Positions 19,601 through 28,985 are shown, numbered from the stretch's first letter. The stretch: 64,000 nt of DNA from Gammaproteobacteria bacterium HGW-Gammaproteobacteria-2 (GCA_002840015.1 PGZE01000001.1:1-64000); one strand, 5' to 3'. The notes: generated from the sequence alone by a model not told the origin. Translations and numbers: made by a program.

Positions 19601-20485
19601 CGCATCGACGTGCGGCCGCAGGTCGCGCGCACCGAGCGCACAATTGAGCCCGATCGCCAGCGGCCTGGCGTGGCGCAGCGAATACCAGAATGCCTCGGCG
19701 GTCTGCCCGGACAGAGTGCGCCCGGAGCGGTCGGTGATGGTGCCCGAGATCATCACCGGCAGGCGTGCGCCAATGGCTTCGAAGACATCATCGATGGCGA
19801 ACAGCGCGGCCTTGGCATTGAGGGTGTCGAATACGGTTTCCACCATCAGCACATCGGCGCCGCCTTCGATCAGGGCGCGCGCGGCTTCGCGGTAATTTTC
19901 GGCCAGCTCATCGAAGCTGACATTGCGAAAGCCGGCGTCCTCGACCTTGGGGCTGATCGAGGCGGTGCGTGAGGTCGGGCCGAGGATGCCGATCACGAAA
20001 CAGGGGCGACCGGGGTGTTCGGCTTCGAACGCAGTGCAGCTTTCGCGCGCCAGCCGCGCTGATTCGCGGTTGAGTTCGGGCACCAGGTGTTCGAGCTGGT
20101 AATCGGCCTGCGAGATGCGGGTGGAATTGAAGGTGTTGGTTTCCAGCAAGTCGGCACCGGCATCGAGATAGGCGCGGTGGATGTCGGCGATCAGCTGCGG
20201 CCGGCTCAGGGTGAGCAGGTCGTTGTTGCCCTTCAGATCGCCGCCGCAGCCGCAGTCGGGGCCGTGGTGGTGGCCTTCGGCAAAGTGCTGTCCGTCAAAC
20301 CCTTCAGCAAAACGTGTACCGCGATAGCCGGCTTCGTCGAGTTGGTGGCGCTGGATCATGGTGCCCATTGCGCCATCGAGCACCACAATGCGCTTGTCCA
20401 GCAGCGCCAGAAGCTGCTTGACGCGCTCAGGTTCATGCCAGGGAAGCTCGATGCACGGGTTCGCATCAGACATCAGATTACTCAT
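16622..20485 (-). CDS. metH: Cobalamin-dependent methionine synthase MetH (with an inserted segment)
   Basis: Transfers a methyl group from 5-methyl-THF to homocysteine through cobalamin. Domains run in order: homocysteine-binding barrel ([14 protein letters not shown] and [14 protein letters not shown] carry the zinc cysteines), pterin barrel ([13 protein letters not shown], from ~400), cap and B12 domain ([11 protein letters not shown], axial His798), and the AdoMet activation domain ([28 protein letters not shown]). The protein has 1287 residues against about 1230 in E. coli. The excess is a low-complexity stretch at residues ~1055-1111 in the activation domain, encoded by a repeat-bounded insertion at 17155-17323. 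The frame stays open. The start overlaps the regulator gene (ATGA). Confidence 0.93.
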   Translation of the reverse strand: MSNLMSDANPCIELPWHEPERVKQLLALLDKRIVVLDGAMGTMIQRHQLDEAGYRGTRFAEGFDGQHFAEGHHHGPDCGCGGDLKGNNDLLTLSRPQLIADIHRAYLDAGADLLETNTFNSTRISQADYQLEHLVPELNRESARLARESCTAFEAEHPGRPCFVIGILGPTSRTASISPKVEDAGFRNVSFDELAENYREAARALIEGGADVLMVETVFDTLNAKAALFAIDDVFEAIGARLPVMISGTITDRSGRTLSGQTAEAFWYSLRHARPLAIGLNCALGARDLRPHVDALATIADTHVSCHPNAGLPNAFGGYDESPEDMARVLHEFAKAGLLNIVGGCCGTTPDHIRAIADAVRGLPPRVLATPEPRTRLAGLEPFVIGPDTNFVNVGERTNVTGSAQFRKLISEGRYDEALVVARQQVENGAQIIDINMDEGLLDSEAAMTRFLHLIAAEPDIARVPVMLDSSKWSVIEAGLKCVQGKAIVNSISLKEGEAELLRQARLARRYGAAVVVMAFDEQGQADTLERKVSICSRAYALLTEQAGIAGEDIIFDPNIFAIATGIDEHNNYAVAFIDACRKIKQRFPRVHISGGVSNVSFSFRGNNAVREAIHSVFLYHAIKAGMDMGIVNAGALTLYDDIDDELREAVEDVVRNRRDDATERLLQLAERYRGGKRALGPGSQNEEWRKLPVAARISHSLVHGIDSYVVEDTEAARQFADKPLEVIEGPLMAGMNVVGDLFGAGKMFLPQVVKSARVMKKAVAHLIPYIEAEKLRSGTSGKPKAKIVMATVKGDVHDIGKNIVGVVLACNNFDVVDLGVMVAAQTILDRARDERADIIGLSGLITPSLEEMSHVAREMQRQGFTIPLLIGGATTSRAHTALKIAPHYQAPALWVKDASRAVGVMQQLISPEQRDGLIASTAEDYAKVRARHAQRGDAKPLMALSDARGNRFDGGWADYQPPAPRKPGISVFEDYPLADLVEWIDWTPFFQTWELSGRYPAILDDAIVGESATALFNDAKAMLAQIVAEKWLTAKAVVGLWPAQADGDDVWVQRDWGLGTGDSEKQRQRPASAPSSEDFPTDGGKNKEHATALSDPALTPSPESRAPSPGFTFHFLRQQAVKPIGERANFCLADFIAPADSGRKDWIGGFAVTAGLGIGPRVAAFEAAHDDYNAILLKSLADRLAAERYQGIRPAPGYPACPEHSEKATLFALLDAEKRIGVSLTDNYAMSPAASVSGLYFSHPGSQYFVVGRLSREQVADYAARKGATIAQAERWLASVLDYDPE
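17155..17323. mobile_element. MITE-like insertion inside metH (31-bp inverted termini)
   Basis: This 169-bp segment is bounded by 17155-17185, made of GGGACTCGG-type units, and by 17293-17323, its reverse complement with 28 of 31 positions matching. The interior shows no conserved MetH residues. Homologues pass directly from the region around VWVQRD to the FLRQQ strand at this place. No clear target duplication was seen, although TGAAGC and TTGAACC lie on the two sides. Repeats of GGGACTCGGGACTC type are dispersed in xanthomonad genomes. Confidence 0.65.
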
Positions 20486-21411
20486 GTTTTGAGCGCCAGC
20501 AGGTTGATCACCGCAAAGTGCGGCGGGCGTTTTTCGCGGGTGATCTCGGTATTGGTGATAACGCTCAGGCCGGCGCGTTGGGCGAAGCGGGCGAGGTCGC
20601 GTGAGCTGAAACCGAGGTTGACGTGGCCGAAAGGTTCGACTGCGCTGCGGTGTTCATGCCGCGCCAGCGAGGTAACCAGCAGCCGGCCACCCGGGCGCAG
20701 CACGCGCGCGGCTTCGGCTACTGCTGCCGCAGGGCGCTCGGCGTAGGTCAGCGCGTGCATCAACACCACCAGGTCAAAGCGCGGCTCGGGGAACGGCAGC
20801 GCGTGCATGTCCGCTTCCATCACCTCCACGTTTTTGTAGCGGCGCAGGCGCTCGCGCGCGGCGGCCACCACGCGCGGGCTCATGTCGGCGCAGACATAGG
20901 TTTTTGCGTGCGGTGCCACCAACTCGGCCAGCACGCCATCGCCCGAGGCGATATCCAGCACGTCGCCGGGTTCGAGCAGCGGCAGCGCGGAGCGCGCCAG
21001 TGCTTCCCAGGTGCGGCCGGGCGAATAATGGCGCTCCATGTCGCCGGCCACCGAATCGGCCCAGTTGCGGTCGGCAGCGCGCAGCGCCAACACCGACGGT
21101 AGACGTTGCGCATCCTCGCGCAGCATCGGGTCATCGGCGCCGGCTTCCAGCGCCTGCCACAGGCTGCGCTGGGCCGGCGGCAGCTCATCGCCGCTGAAGC
21201 GATAAAACGCGGACACGCCGGAGCGGCGGTCGCGCACCAGGCCGGCTTCCTTCAATCGCGACAAATGCGTGGATACCCGTGGCTGCGCCAGCCGGGTAAC
21301 GGACGCCAGTTCAGCGACGGTGAGTTCCTCGCGAGCGAGCAGGGCAAGCAGGCGCACGCGGGTGGCATCGCCGAGCACGCGCATGCAGTCTGACCATGCT
21401 TCGAGATCCAC
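20482..21411 (-). CDS. ArsR-family regulator fused to a SAM-dependent methyltransferase domain (SahR-like)
   Basis: A 309-residue fusion. Residues ~5-90 are an ArsR winged helix ([29 protein letters not shown]). Residues ~100-305 are a class I methyltransferase fold ([38 protein letters not shown]). It is cotranscribed with metH with an ATGA overlap. This architecture and position fit SahR-type regulators of the methionine cycle, which respond to S-adenosylhomocysteine; the methyltransferase fold probably serves as the sensor. The start is GTG 21411, with AAAGGATG seven bases upstream. The start region lies within a 42-bp palindrome that may be its own operator. Confidence 0.82.
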   Translation of the reverse strand: MDLEAWSDCMRVLGDATRVRLLALLAREELTVAELASVTRLAQPRVSTHLSRLKEAGLVRDRRSGVSAFYRFSGDELPPAQRSLWQALEAGADDPMLREDAQRLPSVLALRAADRNWADSVAGDMERHYSPGRTWEALARSALPLLEPGDVLDIASGDGVLAELVAPHAKTYVCADMSPRVVAAARERLRRYKNVEVMEADMHALPFPEPRFDLVVLMHALTYAERPAAAVAEAARVLRPGGRLLVTSLARHEHRSAVEPFGHVNLGFSSRDLARFAQRAGLSVITNTEITREKRPPHFAVINLLALKT

Positions 21412-21449
21412 AATTCATCCTTTCATCGCGATCAAAGGATGAATTGTGG
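21408..21449. promoter_or_regulatory. 42-bp near-perfect palindrome over the start of the SahR-like gene
   Basis: Left arm CCACAATTCATCCTTT (21408-21423) and right arm AAAGGATGAATTGTGG (21434-21449) are perfect inverse complements. The 10-bp centre is itself palindromic apart from its outer base pair. On the gene's strand the palindrome contains the GTG start and the AAAGGATG ribosome site. It could be an operator bound by an ArsR dimer. If transcribed whole, it would form an RNA hairpin hiding the ribosome site. Confidence 0.7.
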
Positions 21450-21626
21450 GCGGCGCGTGGCGTGCGGTCAAGCGTGGCGCGGCGCAGTGGCCAATGGCTT
21501 CGCTGTTGCATGGCCCTATTTTTGGTTACCTACACACCATGCACGGCCATGCTTGCGCAGGCTGGATTCCGGTTAGACAGACGTTCTTTCGTCAACCATC
21601 GCCATTTCATTCTTTCGTTGGCCGAA

Positions 21627-22928
21627 TCAGAACTTGACCGAAATATCGGTCTGCAGCAGATCTTCGTTGATGCCTGTCGACTTGCGTTCGCTGTGGGTGT
21701 AGTTAAGGCTCAGTGAGATGTTCTTGTACACATCGTAGGCAACGGAGCCCCCGTGTGAACGGATATCGGTTGCGCCAGCGAAGCGGTCGGCGTCCGGGAA
21801 GATGTCCGGGAAGCCATTGGCATCAAGGTTGGCGTAGATGTACTTGAAGCTCAGCGGGCCCTTGCCCAGATTAGCGCCGAGTGAGAAGCCGGTGTCCTTG
21901 CTGCTGTTGGTGTCGGTGTTTTTGATGAAATTGCCGAACACACTGCCGGCCCATTCGCCGCCAAACAGGTGCTTGCTGCCAAGCTCGGCATCAAAAGCGA
22001 TTGCGTCAAAGCGGGAGTCGGTGTTGGTGCCGGCCGAGAAGGTGCCGATGTTGCCACCCTTGAGGCCGCCGCTGGTGCCGGGAACGATCTTGTTGAAGTT
22101 GTAATAGGTGCCGGCAACGGTGGCAAACAGCTTGTCGGAACCGAGCTTCTGGCCGAGCTGGGCGTACACCATGTAGGGGTCGTTGCTGTCCTGGCTCGAT
22201 TCACCCAACACCCAGGCGCCGCCGTTGACGAACAGCCTGCCCAGATCGTTGTCTACTGCATAATCGAGCGAAACACCCTCGGGCCGGATATCGGTGTCCC
22301 ACAGCAGGTTGTCGGTCATCCACAGATAATCGCCAAACTTGAATTTACCGGCAATGGCTTTGATGTTGCCAGCCCCGAGTTGCCCGGAAAACTGTGAATA
22401 GGCGTAGTCCAGATTGATGCTCTTGCTGCTGAACGCGTCGTTGAAGGTCTGGTTGGACGAGCGTGGATCGGCGCCGCCGCTGGCAATGCCGGCACCCACT
22501 TCGACGTGCTCGACCGGGTTGGCGGTGATGCCAAGGCGATAACGCAGGCGCGCACGGCTGCGGTCGTGCTTGTCATCGGTCGAGTTGTATTCAAAGCGGT
22601 TGCGCATGTCGCCGCTGAGCTTGATCTTGCTGGCCCACGCCATGGCGTCCACTTTGTCGCTGACGGCGGCAGCCGTCTTGGCGTTGCTGTCCACCTTGTC
22701 GCTGACCGCAGCCACCGCCTGAGTGTTTTCCTCGGCCTTCGCGCTGTCGCCATCGGCAGCCTGCACTAGCGACTGGTATTCAGAATCGCTGAGGGTACCC
22801 TTGTCGCGAAGGACCTTGAGCAGGCCCATCAGCGCGCTGTTGTCCGCTGAAAAGGCGGGGAAAGACAACGCGGCGCCAATGCACAGCGCCATGCTCTGAA
22901 ACAGCAGTAAACGCGCTTGCGATGTCAT
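21627..22928 (-). CDS. Putative outer-membrane porin (Porin_5-like)
   Basis: A 433-residue exported protein. It has a signal peptide to about residue 27 (FPAFSA), a short helical/coiled segment with the repeated phrase AAVSDKVD (~60-95), then a beta-barrel of alternating aromatic strands ending in the terminal Phe of outer-membrane proteins (TDISVKF). The family is annotated as putative porin; substrate unknown. ATG 22928 has AAGGAGCATCGTC upstream; longer frames lack a ribosome site and would bury the signal peptide. A Crp/Fnr-type box lies about 270 bp upstream. Confidence 0.8.
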   Translation of the reverse strand: MTSQARLLLFQSMALCIGAALSFPAFSADNSALMGLLKVLRDKGTLSDSEYQSLVQAADGDSAKAEENTQAVAAVSDKVDSNAKTAAAVSDKVDAMAWASKIKLSGDMRNRFEYNSTDDKHDRSRARLRYRLGITANPVEHVEVGAGIASGGADPRSSNQTFNDAFSSKSINLDYAYSQFSGQLGAGNIKAIAGKFKFGDYLWMTDNLLWDTDIRPEGVSLDYAVDNDLGRLFVNGGAWVLGESSQDSNDPYMVYAQLGQKLGSDKLFATVAGTYYNFNKIVPGTSGGLKGGNIGTFSAGTNTDSRFDAIAFDAELGSKHLFGGEWAGSVFGNFIKNTDTNSSKDTGFSLGANLGKGPLSFKYIYANLDANGFPDIFPDADRFAGATDIRSHGGSVAYDVYKNISLSLNYTHSERKSTGINEDLLQTDISVKF

Positions 22929-23159
22929 GACGATGCTCCTTGTGAAATGCTGGAAAATGGATGTTCGTGATGGGCATGGTTGGCTGTCGTGCGCACGCGC
23001 CAGCCCATACGCGAACCGGTTGGGTGAAGCGGATGCAGGCGATGCCCGCAGGTGATGGCAACCCGCCTGCGGGTAGCGGCATCGATGCAGGACGATGCCG
23101 GGCAACGGGCGCTGACATGACGAACCGGATATGACACGTCTGTTCTCTGCGTGACAAAG

Positions 23160-23208
23160 GCGAGTCAAATATATGAAGTTTTTATGTCAGTAATGTGACA
23201 GAGATCAA
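23160..23208 (-). promoter_or_regulatory. Candidate Crp/Fnr-activated promoter of the porin gene
   Basis: On the reverse strand TTGATCTCTGTCAC (23195-23208) resembles an FNR/Anr box, and TGTGACAGAGATCA read on the + strand is also Crp-like. A TATATT -10 element lies at 23168-23173, centred 31 bp from the box. That is the spacing of a class II promoter with the activator near -41.5. The box overlaps the nth stop codon, and a leader of about 230 bases would precede the porin. Confidence 0.4.
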
Positions 23209-23846
23209 CCGGTAGCGGTTGGCTTGTTGGGGAATTGGCACAAATCGCGCACCACGCACTGCTCGCAACGCGGTTTGCGTGCCACACAGGTGTAACGCCC
23301 GTGCAAGATCAGCCAATGATGTGCGTCGTGGCGGTATTCGGCAGGTACCCGCTTGAGCAGGGCATCCTCGACGGCGCGCACGGTCTTGCCAGGCGCAAGG
23401 CCGGTGCGGTTGGCGACCCGGAAGATATGCGTATCCACAGCAATGGTGGCTTCCCCGAAAGCGGTGTTCAGCACCACGTTGGCGGTTTTTCGGCCAACAC
23501 CAGGCAGCGCTTCGAGCGCTTCACGCTTGCGCGGCACCTCACCATCATGGTGGTCGATCAGCATGCGGCACGCCGCAATCACGTGTCGCGCCTTGCTGTT
23601 GAACAATCCGATATGCGCGATATGCGGCTTCAGCCCATCCTCGCCCAGTGCCAGGATTGCCTGCGCGGTGTTGGCGACCGGGTAAAGCCGCCGGGTTGCC
23701 TTGTTGACGCTGACATCGGTAGCTTGCGCCGACAGCATCACTGCGATCAGCAACTCGAACGGGGTCTGGTATTCGAGCTCGGTTCGCGGCGCCGGGTTGA
23801 GTTCGGCCAGTCGTGCAAAGAAGGCCTTGCGCTGGGTGAGGTTCAT
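23205..23846 (-). CDS. nth: Endonuclease III
   Basis: A bifunctional DNA glycosylase/AP lyase for oxidised pyrimidines, 213 residues. The helix-hairpin-helix LPGVGRKTANVVLN contains the catalytic Lys, VDTHIFRVANR the catalytic Asp, and CVARKPRCEQCVVRDLC the C-x6-C-x2-C-x5-C ligands of the [4Fe-4S] cluster. It overlaps rsxE by four bases; nth follows rsx/rnf genes in many gammaproteobacteria. Confidence 0.95.
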   Translation of the reverse strand: MNLTQRKAFFARLAELNPAPRTELEYQTPFELLIAVMLSAQATDVSVNKATRRLYPVANTAQAILALGEDGLKPHIAHIGLFNSKARHVIAACRMLIDHHDGEVPRKREALEALPGVGRKTANVVLNTAFGEATIAVDTHIFRVANRTGLAPGKTVRAVEDALLKRVPAEYRHDAHHWLILHGRYTCVARKPRCEQCVVRDLCQFPNKPTATG

Positions 23847-24523
23847 GTGGCGGTAATAATCATGCGGCTTGGTGCTGGCGCTTGTGCGCTGGTGATATGC
23901 CGCTGGCGACGGTTGCGCAAGGCAATCAGCAACGCCAGCACGATGAAGGCACCGGGCGGCAGAATGGCGGGCAGAAAGCCGTGGTAATCCCCGAGCACGG
24001 TCAATTCCAGCCAGGGCATGCCCAGCATGGCGCCGCTACCAGCGAATACCGTGCCGGTTCCGACCAACTCGCGCACCACGCCGATCAGCAGCAACACCCA
24101 CAAAAAGCCCAAGCCGAAAGCAAAGCCATCGAGCGCGGCGCGTGCCGGGTTGTGCCGCGAGGCAAACGCTTCGGCGCGGCCCATGATGGCGCAATTGGTG
24201 ACGATCAGCGGCACGAACAGGCCCAGCACCTGGTACAGCTCGGGCAGCCAGGCGCGCAACGACAGTTCGATGGCGGTCACCACCGAGGCGATGATGGTTA
24301 CGAAGGCCGGGATGCGTACATCGCGACGGCTCAGCCGGCGCAGACTCGCGACCACGGTATTGGTGAGGGTGAGCGCCAACAACGAGGCAAGCCCCAAGCC
24401 CAGCGCGTTGACCGCATTGTTGCTCACCGCCAGCAACGGGCACAGGCCCAGCAATTGCACCAGGCCGGTATTGCCGGATACCAGCCCGTATTCCAGGATC
24501 GATTTGGCGCTGGGGTTGGTCAC
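23843..24523 (-). CDS. rsxE: Rnf/Rsx electron transport complex subunit E
   Basis: An integral membrane subunit of 226 residues with about six helices, one of the two homologous RnfA/RnfE subunits. LLGLCPLLAVSNNAVNALGLG and the NCAIMGRAEAFAS segment carry conserved cysteines thought to hold an iron site in the membrane. It overlaps rsxG upstream and nth downstream. Confidence 0.92.
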   Translation of the reverse strand: MTNPSAKSILEYGLVSGNTGLVQLLGLCPLLAVSNNAVNALGLGLASLLALTLTNTVVASLRRLSRRDVRIPAFVTIIASVVTAIELSLRAWLPELYQVLGLFVPLIVTNCAIMGRAEAFASRHNPARAALDGFAFGLGFLWVLLLIGVVRELVGTGTVFAGSGAMLGMPWLELTVLGDYHGFLPAILPPGAFIVLALLIALRNRRQRHITSAQAPAPSRMIITAT

Positions 24524-25206
24524 GGTTCACGGCCTGCTGAGGGTATCACTGGGGTTTCCGGGGCATCGCTGAAGCGCAGTACGCTGTCGGCAGGTTCAGC
24601 ATAAAGTTCCGGGCCATGGTGCTCAAGCAATTGCAGCACGCGTCGGGTCGCCGCTACCACCGCGCGCGGAGTGATTGTGGCGCCGGCGAATTGATCAAAC
24701 TCGCCGCCATCCTTGCGCACCTTCCAACGTGCTGCCGGTGGCGATGCAAGACTGGTTCCTGCAAAGTGATCGATCCAGTCGCTGCGCCGCAATTCGATGG
24801 CATCACCAAGACCTGGGGTTTCGCTGTGGCGGGTGACGCGAACGGCGCCAATATGCCCTGCCGCATCAACACTGACCAGCAATTGGATCGTTCCGGCGTA
24901 ACCATCCGGGGCTACTGCCTCGATCGCCAGCATGCTCGGCGCACCAGCGCGCCTTGCCCGCCATGCCGTCATGGCTTCGTCGCTGCCCAGCCAGCCCGGA
25001 GCGATAACGCTGATCTGGTCATTGAGTGGATCGTTGTCGTAGCGATCTGCTGGCAGTACTACTGTCAGTGCCTGCAAACGGGCCTGATGTTCGGCATTAC
25101 TGATTGCCTGGTGGGTCAGCGCGTAAACGCCGGCAAGCAAAGTGACTGCGAATAGCGCAGTCAAGGCCAGCAGACCGGCACCAGAGAGGGTTTGGCGAAG
25201 CGTCAT
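24520..25206 (-). CDS. rsxG: Rnf/Rsx electron transport complex subunit G
   Basis: A 228-residue subunit with one N-terminal membrane helix and a periplasmic FMN-binding domain. FDQFAGATITPRAVV contains the flavinylation motif; the conserved Ser or Thr before GAT is Ala here, but the acceptor Thr remains. ApbE, which would attach the FMN, is not in the window. The ATG at 25206 shares one base with the rsxD stop; the longer frame to 25608 is a shadow of rsxD. Confidence 0.9.
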   Translation of the reverse strand: MTLRQTLSGAGLLALTALFAVTLLAGVYALTHQAISNAEHQARLQALTVVLPADRYDNDPLNDQISVIAPGWLGSDEAMTAWRARRAGAPSMLAIEAVAPDGYAGTIQLLVSVDAAGHIGAVRVTRHSETPGLGDAIELRRSDWIDHFAGTSLASPPAARWKVRKDGGEFDQFAGATITPRAVVAATRRVLQLLEHHGPELYAEPADSVLRFSDAPETPVIPSAGREP

Positions 25207-26243
25207 CAGTGCCTTGCCTCGCCGTAAATGCGCGGCCGTGAGTGCATGTCGAGCCACGGTGCGACGCAATTCATCAGCAACACGGCAAAGGCCAGGCCGT
25301 CCGGAAAGCTGCTCCAGCGCCGCAGCACCAAGGTCAGCACGCCCGCGCCGATGCCAAACAGCAAGCGGCCACGCGGCGTGGTGCAGCCCGACACCGGGTC
25401 GGTGGCAATGAAAAATGCGCCGAGCACCATGGCGCCGGAGAACACATGTTGTAGCGGAAACGGATGCACGTCCGGGTCGCTCATCCAGAACGGTACGGTG
25501 AGCACAATCACTGTACCGAGCATCGCCACCGGAACCTGCCACGGGATGATGCGCTTGTAGAGCAGAAACAGGCCGCCCAGCGCGTAGAAGTTGGCGATCC
25601 ACTCCCATCCGCGCCCACCAAAATCACCAAACATCGGGTTGCCGCGAATCTCCGATAGCGTGCGTCCGGCATTGGCCAGGCGGCGGATGGTGTCCAGCGG
25701 CGTCGCCTGCGCCAGGGTGTCCCATTGCCATGCTGCCGGCAGATTGCCGGTGAACACCGTCCACAGGCTGTCAGCGAGGCCGGGCGTCGCCGCCGCGACG
25801 CCTTCGGGCGCGAGCCAGCGCGTCATTTCCAGCGGAAAGCCGATCAGCACTACCGCAACGCCCACCATTGCCGGGTTGAACAGGTTGTAGCCCAAGCCAC
25901 CATACAAATGCTTGGCAAACACGATGGCGGCAATCATGCCCACCGCTGCCAGCCACCACGGCGCCAGCGGCGGCACGCTGAGCGCAAACAGCACCGCCGT
26001 CAGCGGCGCGCTCAGGTCAGTGATAAACGGTTTGAGCGGGCGTTCGCGCAAACGCAACATGGCTGCTTCCAGCAGCATCGCGAATAGCGTTGCCACGCTG
26101 ATCTGAATCAGCACGCCGGGGCCGAAAAACCAGACGTGTGCCGCGATGCCGGGCAGCAGGGCCAACAGCACCAACGCCATCACGCGTTGAACCGAGTTGT
26201 GCGCTGGTACATACGGTGCTGGCGCGATAGCGAACTGTCTCAT
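25206..26243 (-). CDS. rsxD: Rnf/Rsx electron transport complex subunit D
   Basis: A membrane subunit of 345 residues (NqrB/RnfD family) with about nine helices. ATDPVSGCTTPRGRLLFG contains the Thr that carries covalent FMN in the family. The N-terminal AQ-type start and the FITDLSAPLTAVLFAL and GGLGYNLFNPAMVG segments are typical. It overlaps rsxC upstream and rsxG downstream. Confidence 0.92.
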   Translation of the reverse strand: MRQFAIAPAPYVPAHNSVQRVMALVLLALLPGIAAHVWFFGPGVLIQISVATLFAMLLEAAMLRLRERPLKPFITDLSAPLTAVLFALSVPPLAPWWLAAVGMIAAIVFAKHLYGGLGYNLFNPAMVGVAVVLIGFPLEMTRWLAPEGVAAATPGLADSLWTVFTGNLPAAWQWDTLAQATPLDTIRRLANAGRTLSEIRGNPMFGDFGGRGWEWIANFYALGGLFLLYKRIIPWQVPVAMLGTVIVLTVPFWMSDPDVHPFPLQHVFSGAMVLGAFFIATDPVSGCTTPRGRLLFGIGAGVLTLVLRRWSSFPDGLAFAVLLMNCVAPWLDMHSRPRIYGEARH

Positions 26244-27742
26244 GATGGGTCAGTCTCCTGCGCATCGCGGCGTGCCTTGGCACGGGCGATAGCCGTGGTT
26301 ACCGCATCGGTTGTGCTCAGTGCTTTTTGCTGCGCACTGTGGCGTTGCTCGCGTTCCTTGTCACGCGCACTCAGGCGTTGTTGCCGGTGTTCATGGCGCA
26401 GGCGTGCTGCATTGGCTTGCTCGGCTTGCAGTGCGCGTACGCGCAGTTCGGTTTTGCCATGGCGAAAATGCTGGGTCAACGGGATTTGGCTGGGGCAGGC
26501 CAGATCGCAGCAGCCACATTCGATGCAGTCGAAGATGCCTTGTTGCTGTGCGCGTGGCCACTGCTCGCCGCGTACCTGGGCCAGCAACTGTTGCGGCAAC
26601 AGTTGCGCCGGGCACACCACTGCACAATCGCCGCAACGGATGCATGGCATTTCAGTGGCCGGATCGCGCAATTGACTGGCGGCCAGTACCAGCACGCAAT
26701 TGCTGGTCTTGCTGATCGGGTAGTCGTCATTGGCCAGAGCGACGCCCATCATCGGTCCGCCGATGATCAGGCGCGCTGCCGCCTCACTGTAACCGCCTGC
26801 TTGCGCAAGCACATGTGATATCGGCGTGCCAATTGCCACATCCCAGTTGCCGGGCCGCTGCACGCCGGGGCCGGTCACGCTGACAATACGCCGCGTGGAT
26901 GCTTCGCCATGGGCAATCGCCCGCCACAATGCGCGTGCGGTGGCGACGTTCTGCACCACCACGCCGATATCACGCGGCAAGCCGCCGCGCGGTACCTCAT
27001 CGCCTGTCAGCACGCGAATCAACTGGCGCTCGCCACCTGCCGGGTACACGGTGGGTACCGCAACCAGTTCGATTTCGCCGGCACCGCATTCAGTGATTGC
27101 CTGTGTACACGCCGCGAGGGCCTCCGGCATTGCTGTCTCCACAGCCAGCAATACACGCGCAGCGCCGGTCGCGCGCCGCATCACCCGTCCGCCCATGACC
27201 ACGTCGTTCGCGTGTTCACGCAGCAAGCGATCATCGCAGGCAATATAGGGCTCGCATTCCGCACCGTTCAAAATCAGGGTGTCGCGCGTGATCGCCAGTT
27301 TTTCCGCGCTGGGGAATCCAGCGCCGCCCATGCCAACGATGCCGCACTGGCGCGCGCGCTCAACGATCTGCCCCGTGTCGGCCTGTTGCCAGTCGATTGT
27401 CGGCAGCGGTGTGACGGCGCGTTGCACGCAATCCACTGCAATGCGCACATGCATGCAAACGACTCCCGGCGGATGCGCCAGTGCCCGTTCGCTGATGGCA
27501 AGCACCGTGCCACTGGCCGGCGAATGCACGTTGGCGCTGCGGCCATCGACGGCGTTGCCGATTAGTTGCCCGGCAAGCACGTGGTCGCCGCTTGCAACGC
27601 ATGCCTGCGCACTAGCCCCACTGTGCTGAAGCAGCGGTATGTCCAGTTCGGCCGGCAGTGGACAATGCCCGATTGGCTGCCCGGCGCTGCTGGCTTTGTG
27701 TTGGGGCAGCGACAGGCCGCCGTGGAAATGATGCAGGCGCAC
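26240..27742 (-). CDS. rsxC: Rnf/Rsx electron transport complex subunit C
   Basis: A peripheral subunit of 500 residues that binds NADH, FMN and two [4Fe-4S] clusters. It has GIVGMGGAGFPSAEKL and LILNGAECEPYIACDD (flavin/NADH region), then CIRCGDCAVVCP and CIECGCCDLACP for the clusters. The C-terminal ~80 residues are a charged Gln/Arg/Ala-rich tail, shorter than in E. coli. GTG 27742 with GGAG upstream begins the conserved VRLHHFHGG; a longer frame runs to 27868. It is the first rsx gene here; rsxA and rsxB are not upstream. Confidence 0.92.
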   Translation of the reverse strand: MRLHHFHGGLSLPQHKASSAGQPIGHCPLPAELDIPLLQHSGASAQACVASGDHVLAGQLIGNAVDGRSANVHSPASGTVLAISERALAHPPGVVCMHVRIAVDCVQRAVTPLPTIDWQQADTGQIVERARQCGIVGMGGAGFPSAEKLAITRDTLILNGAECEPYIACDDRLLREHANDVVMGGRVMRRATGAARVLLAVETAMPEALAACTQAITECGAGEIELVAVPTVYPAGGERQLIRVLTGDEVPRGGLPRDIGVVVQNVATARALWRAIAHGEASTRRIVSVTGPGVQRPGNWDVAIGTPISHVLAQAGGYSEAAARLIIGGPMMGVALANDDYPISKTSNCVLVLAASQLRDPATEMPCIRCGDCAVVCPAQLLPQQLLAQVRGEQWPRAQQQGIFDCIECGCCDLACPSQIPLTQHFRHGKTELRVRALQAEQANAARLRHEHRQQRLSARDKEREQRHSAQQKALSTTDAVTTAIARAKARRDAQETDPS

Positions 27743-27941
27743 GTGAACGGGGCTCCGGATGTAACCATGACTGCGGCGAAGCGCTTGATTGTACGCGTTG
27801 AGTGCCCCTGGCTGGACGCCCACGGCGGAGATCAAGGAACAACGGCAAGGGAAGCACTTTGGCAGCATTCACGCATTGCGCCTTTGCCTTGGCCGCACTA
27901 TCGGGCAGACTCTGCATTTCGTATTGTGTTGGAAGCCGTCC

Positions 27942-28985
27942 ATGAGCAAGCCGTCGTTGTCGCCCGATCAACTTGTCGCCTTTGTGTGCAGCATGCCCAA
28001 GGCCGAGTTGCATATGCATATCGAGGGTTCGCTGGAGCCCGAGTTGATGTTTGCGTTGGCGCAGCGCAATGGCGTTGAGTTGCCGTATGCCAGTGTCGAT
28101 GCGCTGCGTGCGGCCTACGATTTCAGCGATCTGCAGAGCTTTCTCGATATCTATTACGCCGGTGCCAGCGTGCTGCAAACCGAGGACGATTTTTACGAAA
28201 TGGCCTGGGCGTATTTTCTACGCGCCAAGGCCGATAACGTGGTGCATGCCGAGTTGTTCTTCGATCCGCAGACGCACACCGCGCGCGGGGTGAGTTTCGC
28301 GACGATCATCAATGGCCTGTATCGCGCCTCGCAACAGGCGCAGGTCGAGCTGGGCATCCGTGCGCAATGGATTCTGTGTTTCCTGCGTCATCTCAGCCAG
28401 GAAGAAGCGGTAGCAACGCTGCAAGCGGGCTTGCCGCATATCGACAAGTTCATTGGTGTGGGTCTGGATTCCAGCGAGTTGGGGCATCCGCCGGAGAAGT
28501 TCAGCAAGGCTTTCGAGCTGGCGCGGATGCTGGGCTTGCGCCGGGTGGCGCATGCTGGTGAAGAAGGGCCGCCGGAATACATCTGGGCGGCGCTGGATGT
28601 GCTCGGCGCCGAGCGTATCGACCACGGCGTACGCGCCATCGACGACACGGTGTTGATGGAACGGCTGGCGCGTGAACGCATCGCGCTCACCGTATGCCCG
28701 CTGTCGAACCTCAAGTTGTGCGTGGTCCCGACGCTGCGTGATCACAATCTGGGCAAGATGCTCGACGCTGGTATTGCAGTGACGATCAATTCCGATGACC
28801 CGGCTTATTTTGGCGGTTACATCAATCAGAACTTCATCGAAACCTTCGCCGCGCTGGAGTTGGATGTGGGCCACGCCATCACCCTGGCGCGCAACAGCTT
28901 CGCGGCCAGTTTTGCCAGCGACGCGCACAAGGCTGAGTACAACGTGCTGCTCGATGCCTGGTGCCAGCAGGCCGGAGTTTACTGA
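27942..28985 (+). CDS. Adenine deaminase (adenosine deaminase superfamily)
   Basis: A zinc hydrolase of 347 residues. ELHMHIEGSLEPE holds two metal His, VAHAGEEGPPEY the third metal His and catalytic Glu, ERIDHGVRA the next His, and NSDDPAYFGGY the metal Asp. GVGLDSSELGHPPEKF and DPAYFGG favour the adenine deaminase subgroup over adenosine deaminase. It would turn adenine into hypoxanthine, feeding purine breakdown together with the two genes that follow. Confidence 0.82.
   Translation: MSKPSLSPDQLVAFVCSMPKAELHMHIEGSLEPELMFALAQRNGVELPYASVDALRAAYDFSDLQSFLDIYYAGASVLQTEDDFYEMAWAYFLRAKADNVVHAELFFDPQTHTARGVSFATIINGLYRASQQAQVELGIRAQWILCFLRHLSQEEAVATLQAGLPHIDKFIGVGLDSSELGHPPEKFSKAFELARMLGLRRVAHAGEEGPPEYIWAALDVLGAERIDHGVRAIDDTVLMERLARERIALTVCPLSNLKLCVVPTLRDHNLGKMLDAGIAVTINSDDPAYFGGYINQNFIETFAALELDVGHAITLARNSFAASFASDAHKAEYNVLLDAWCQQAGVY

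Noticed and set aside
17816-19972. 718-codon open frame antisense to metH
   Set aside because: It mirrors high-GC codon structure of metH, has no recognisable domain, and metH motifs are intact on the other strand.
21408-21449. MetJ or MetR binding site
   Set aside because: No AGACGTCT MetJ box, and the TGAA/TTCA halves are in the wrong order for MetR.
21446-21637. 63-residue divergent ORF starting in the palindrome
   Set aside because: No domain, poor composition, and it runs into the porin 3' end; the ribosome-like site is only the mirrored arm of the palindrome.
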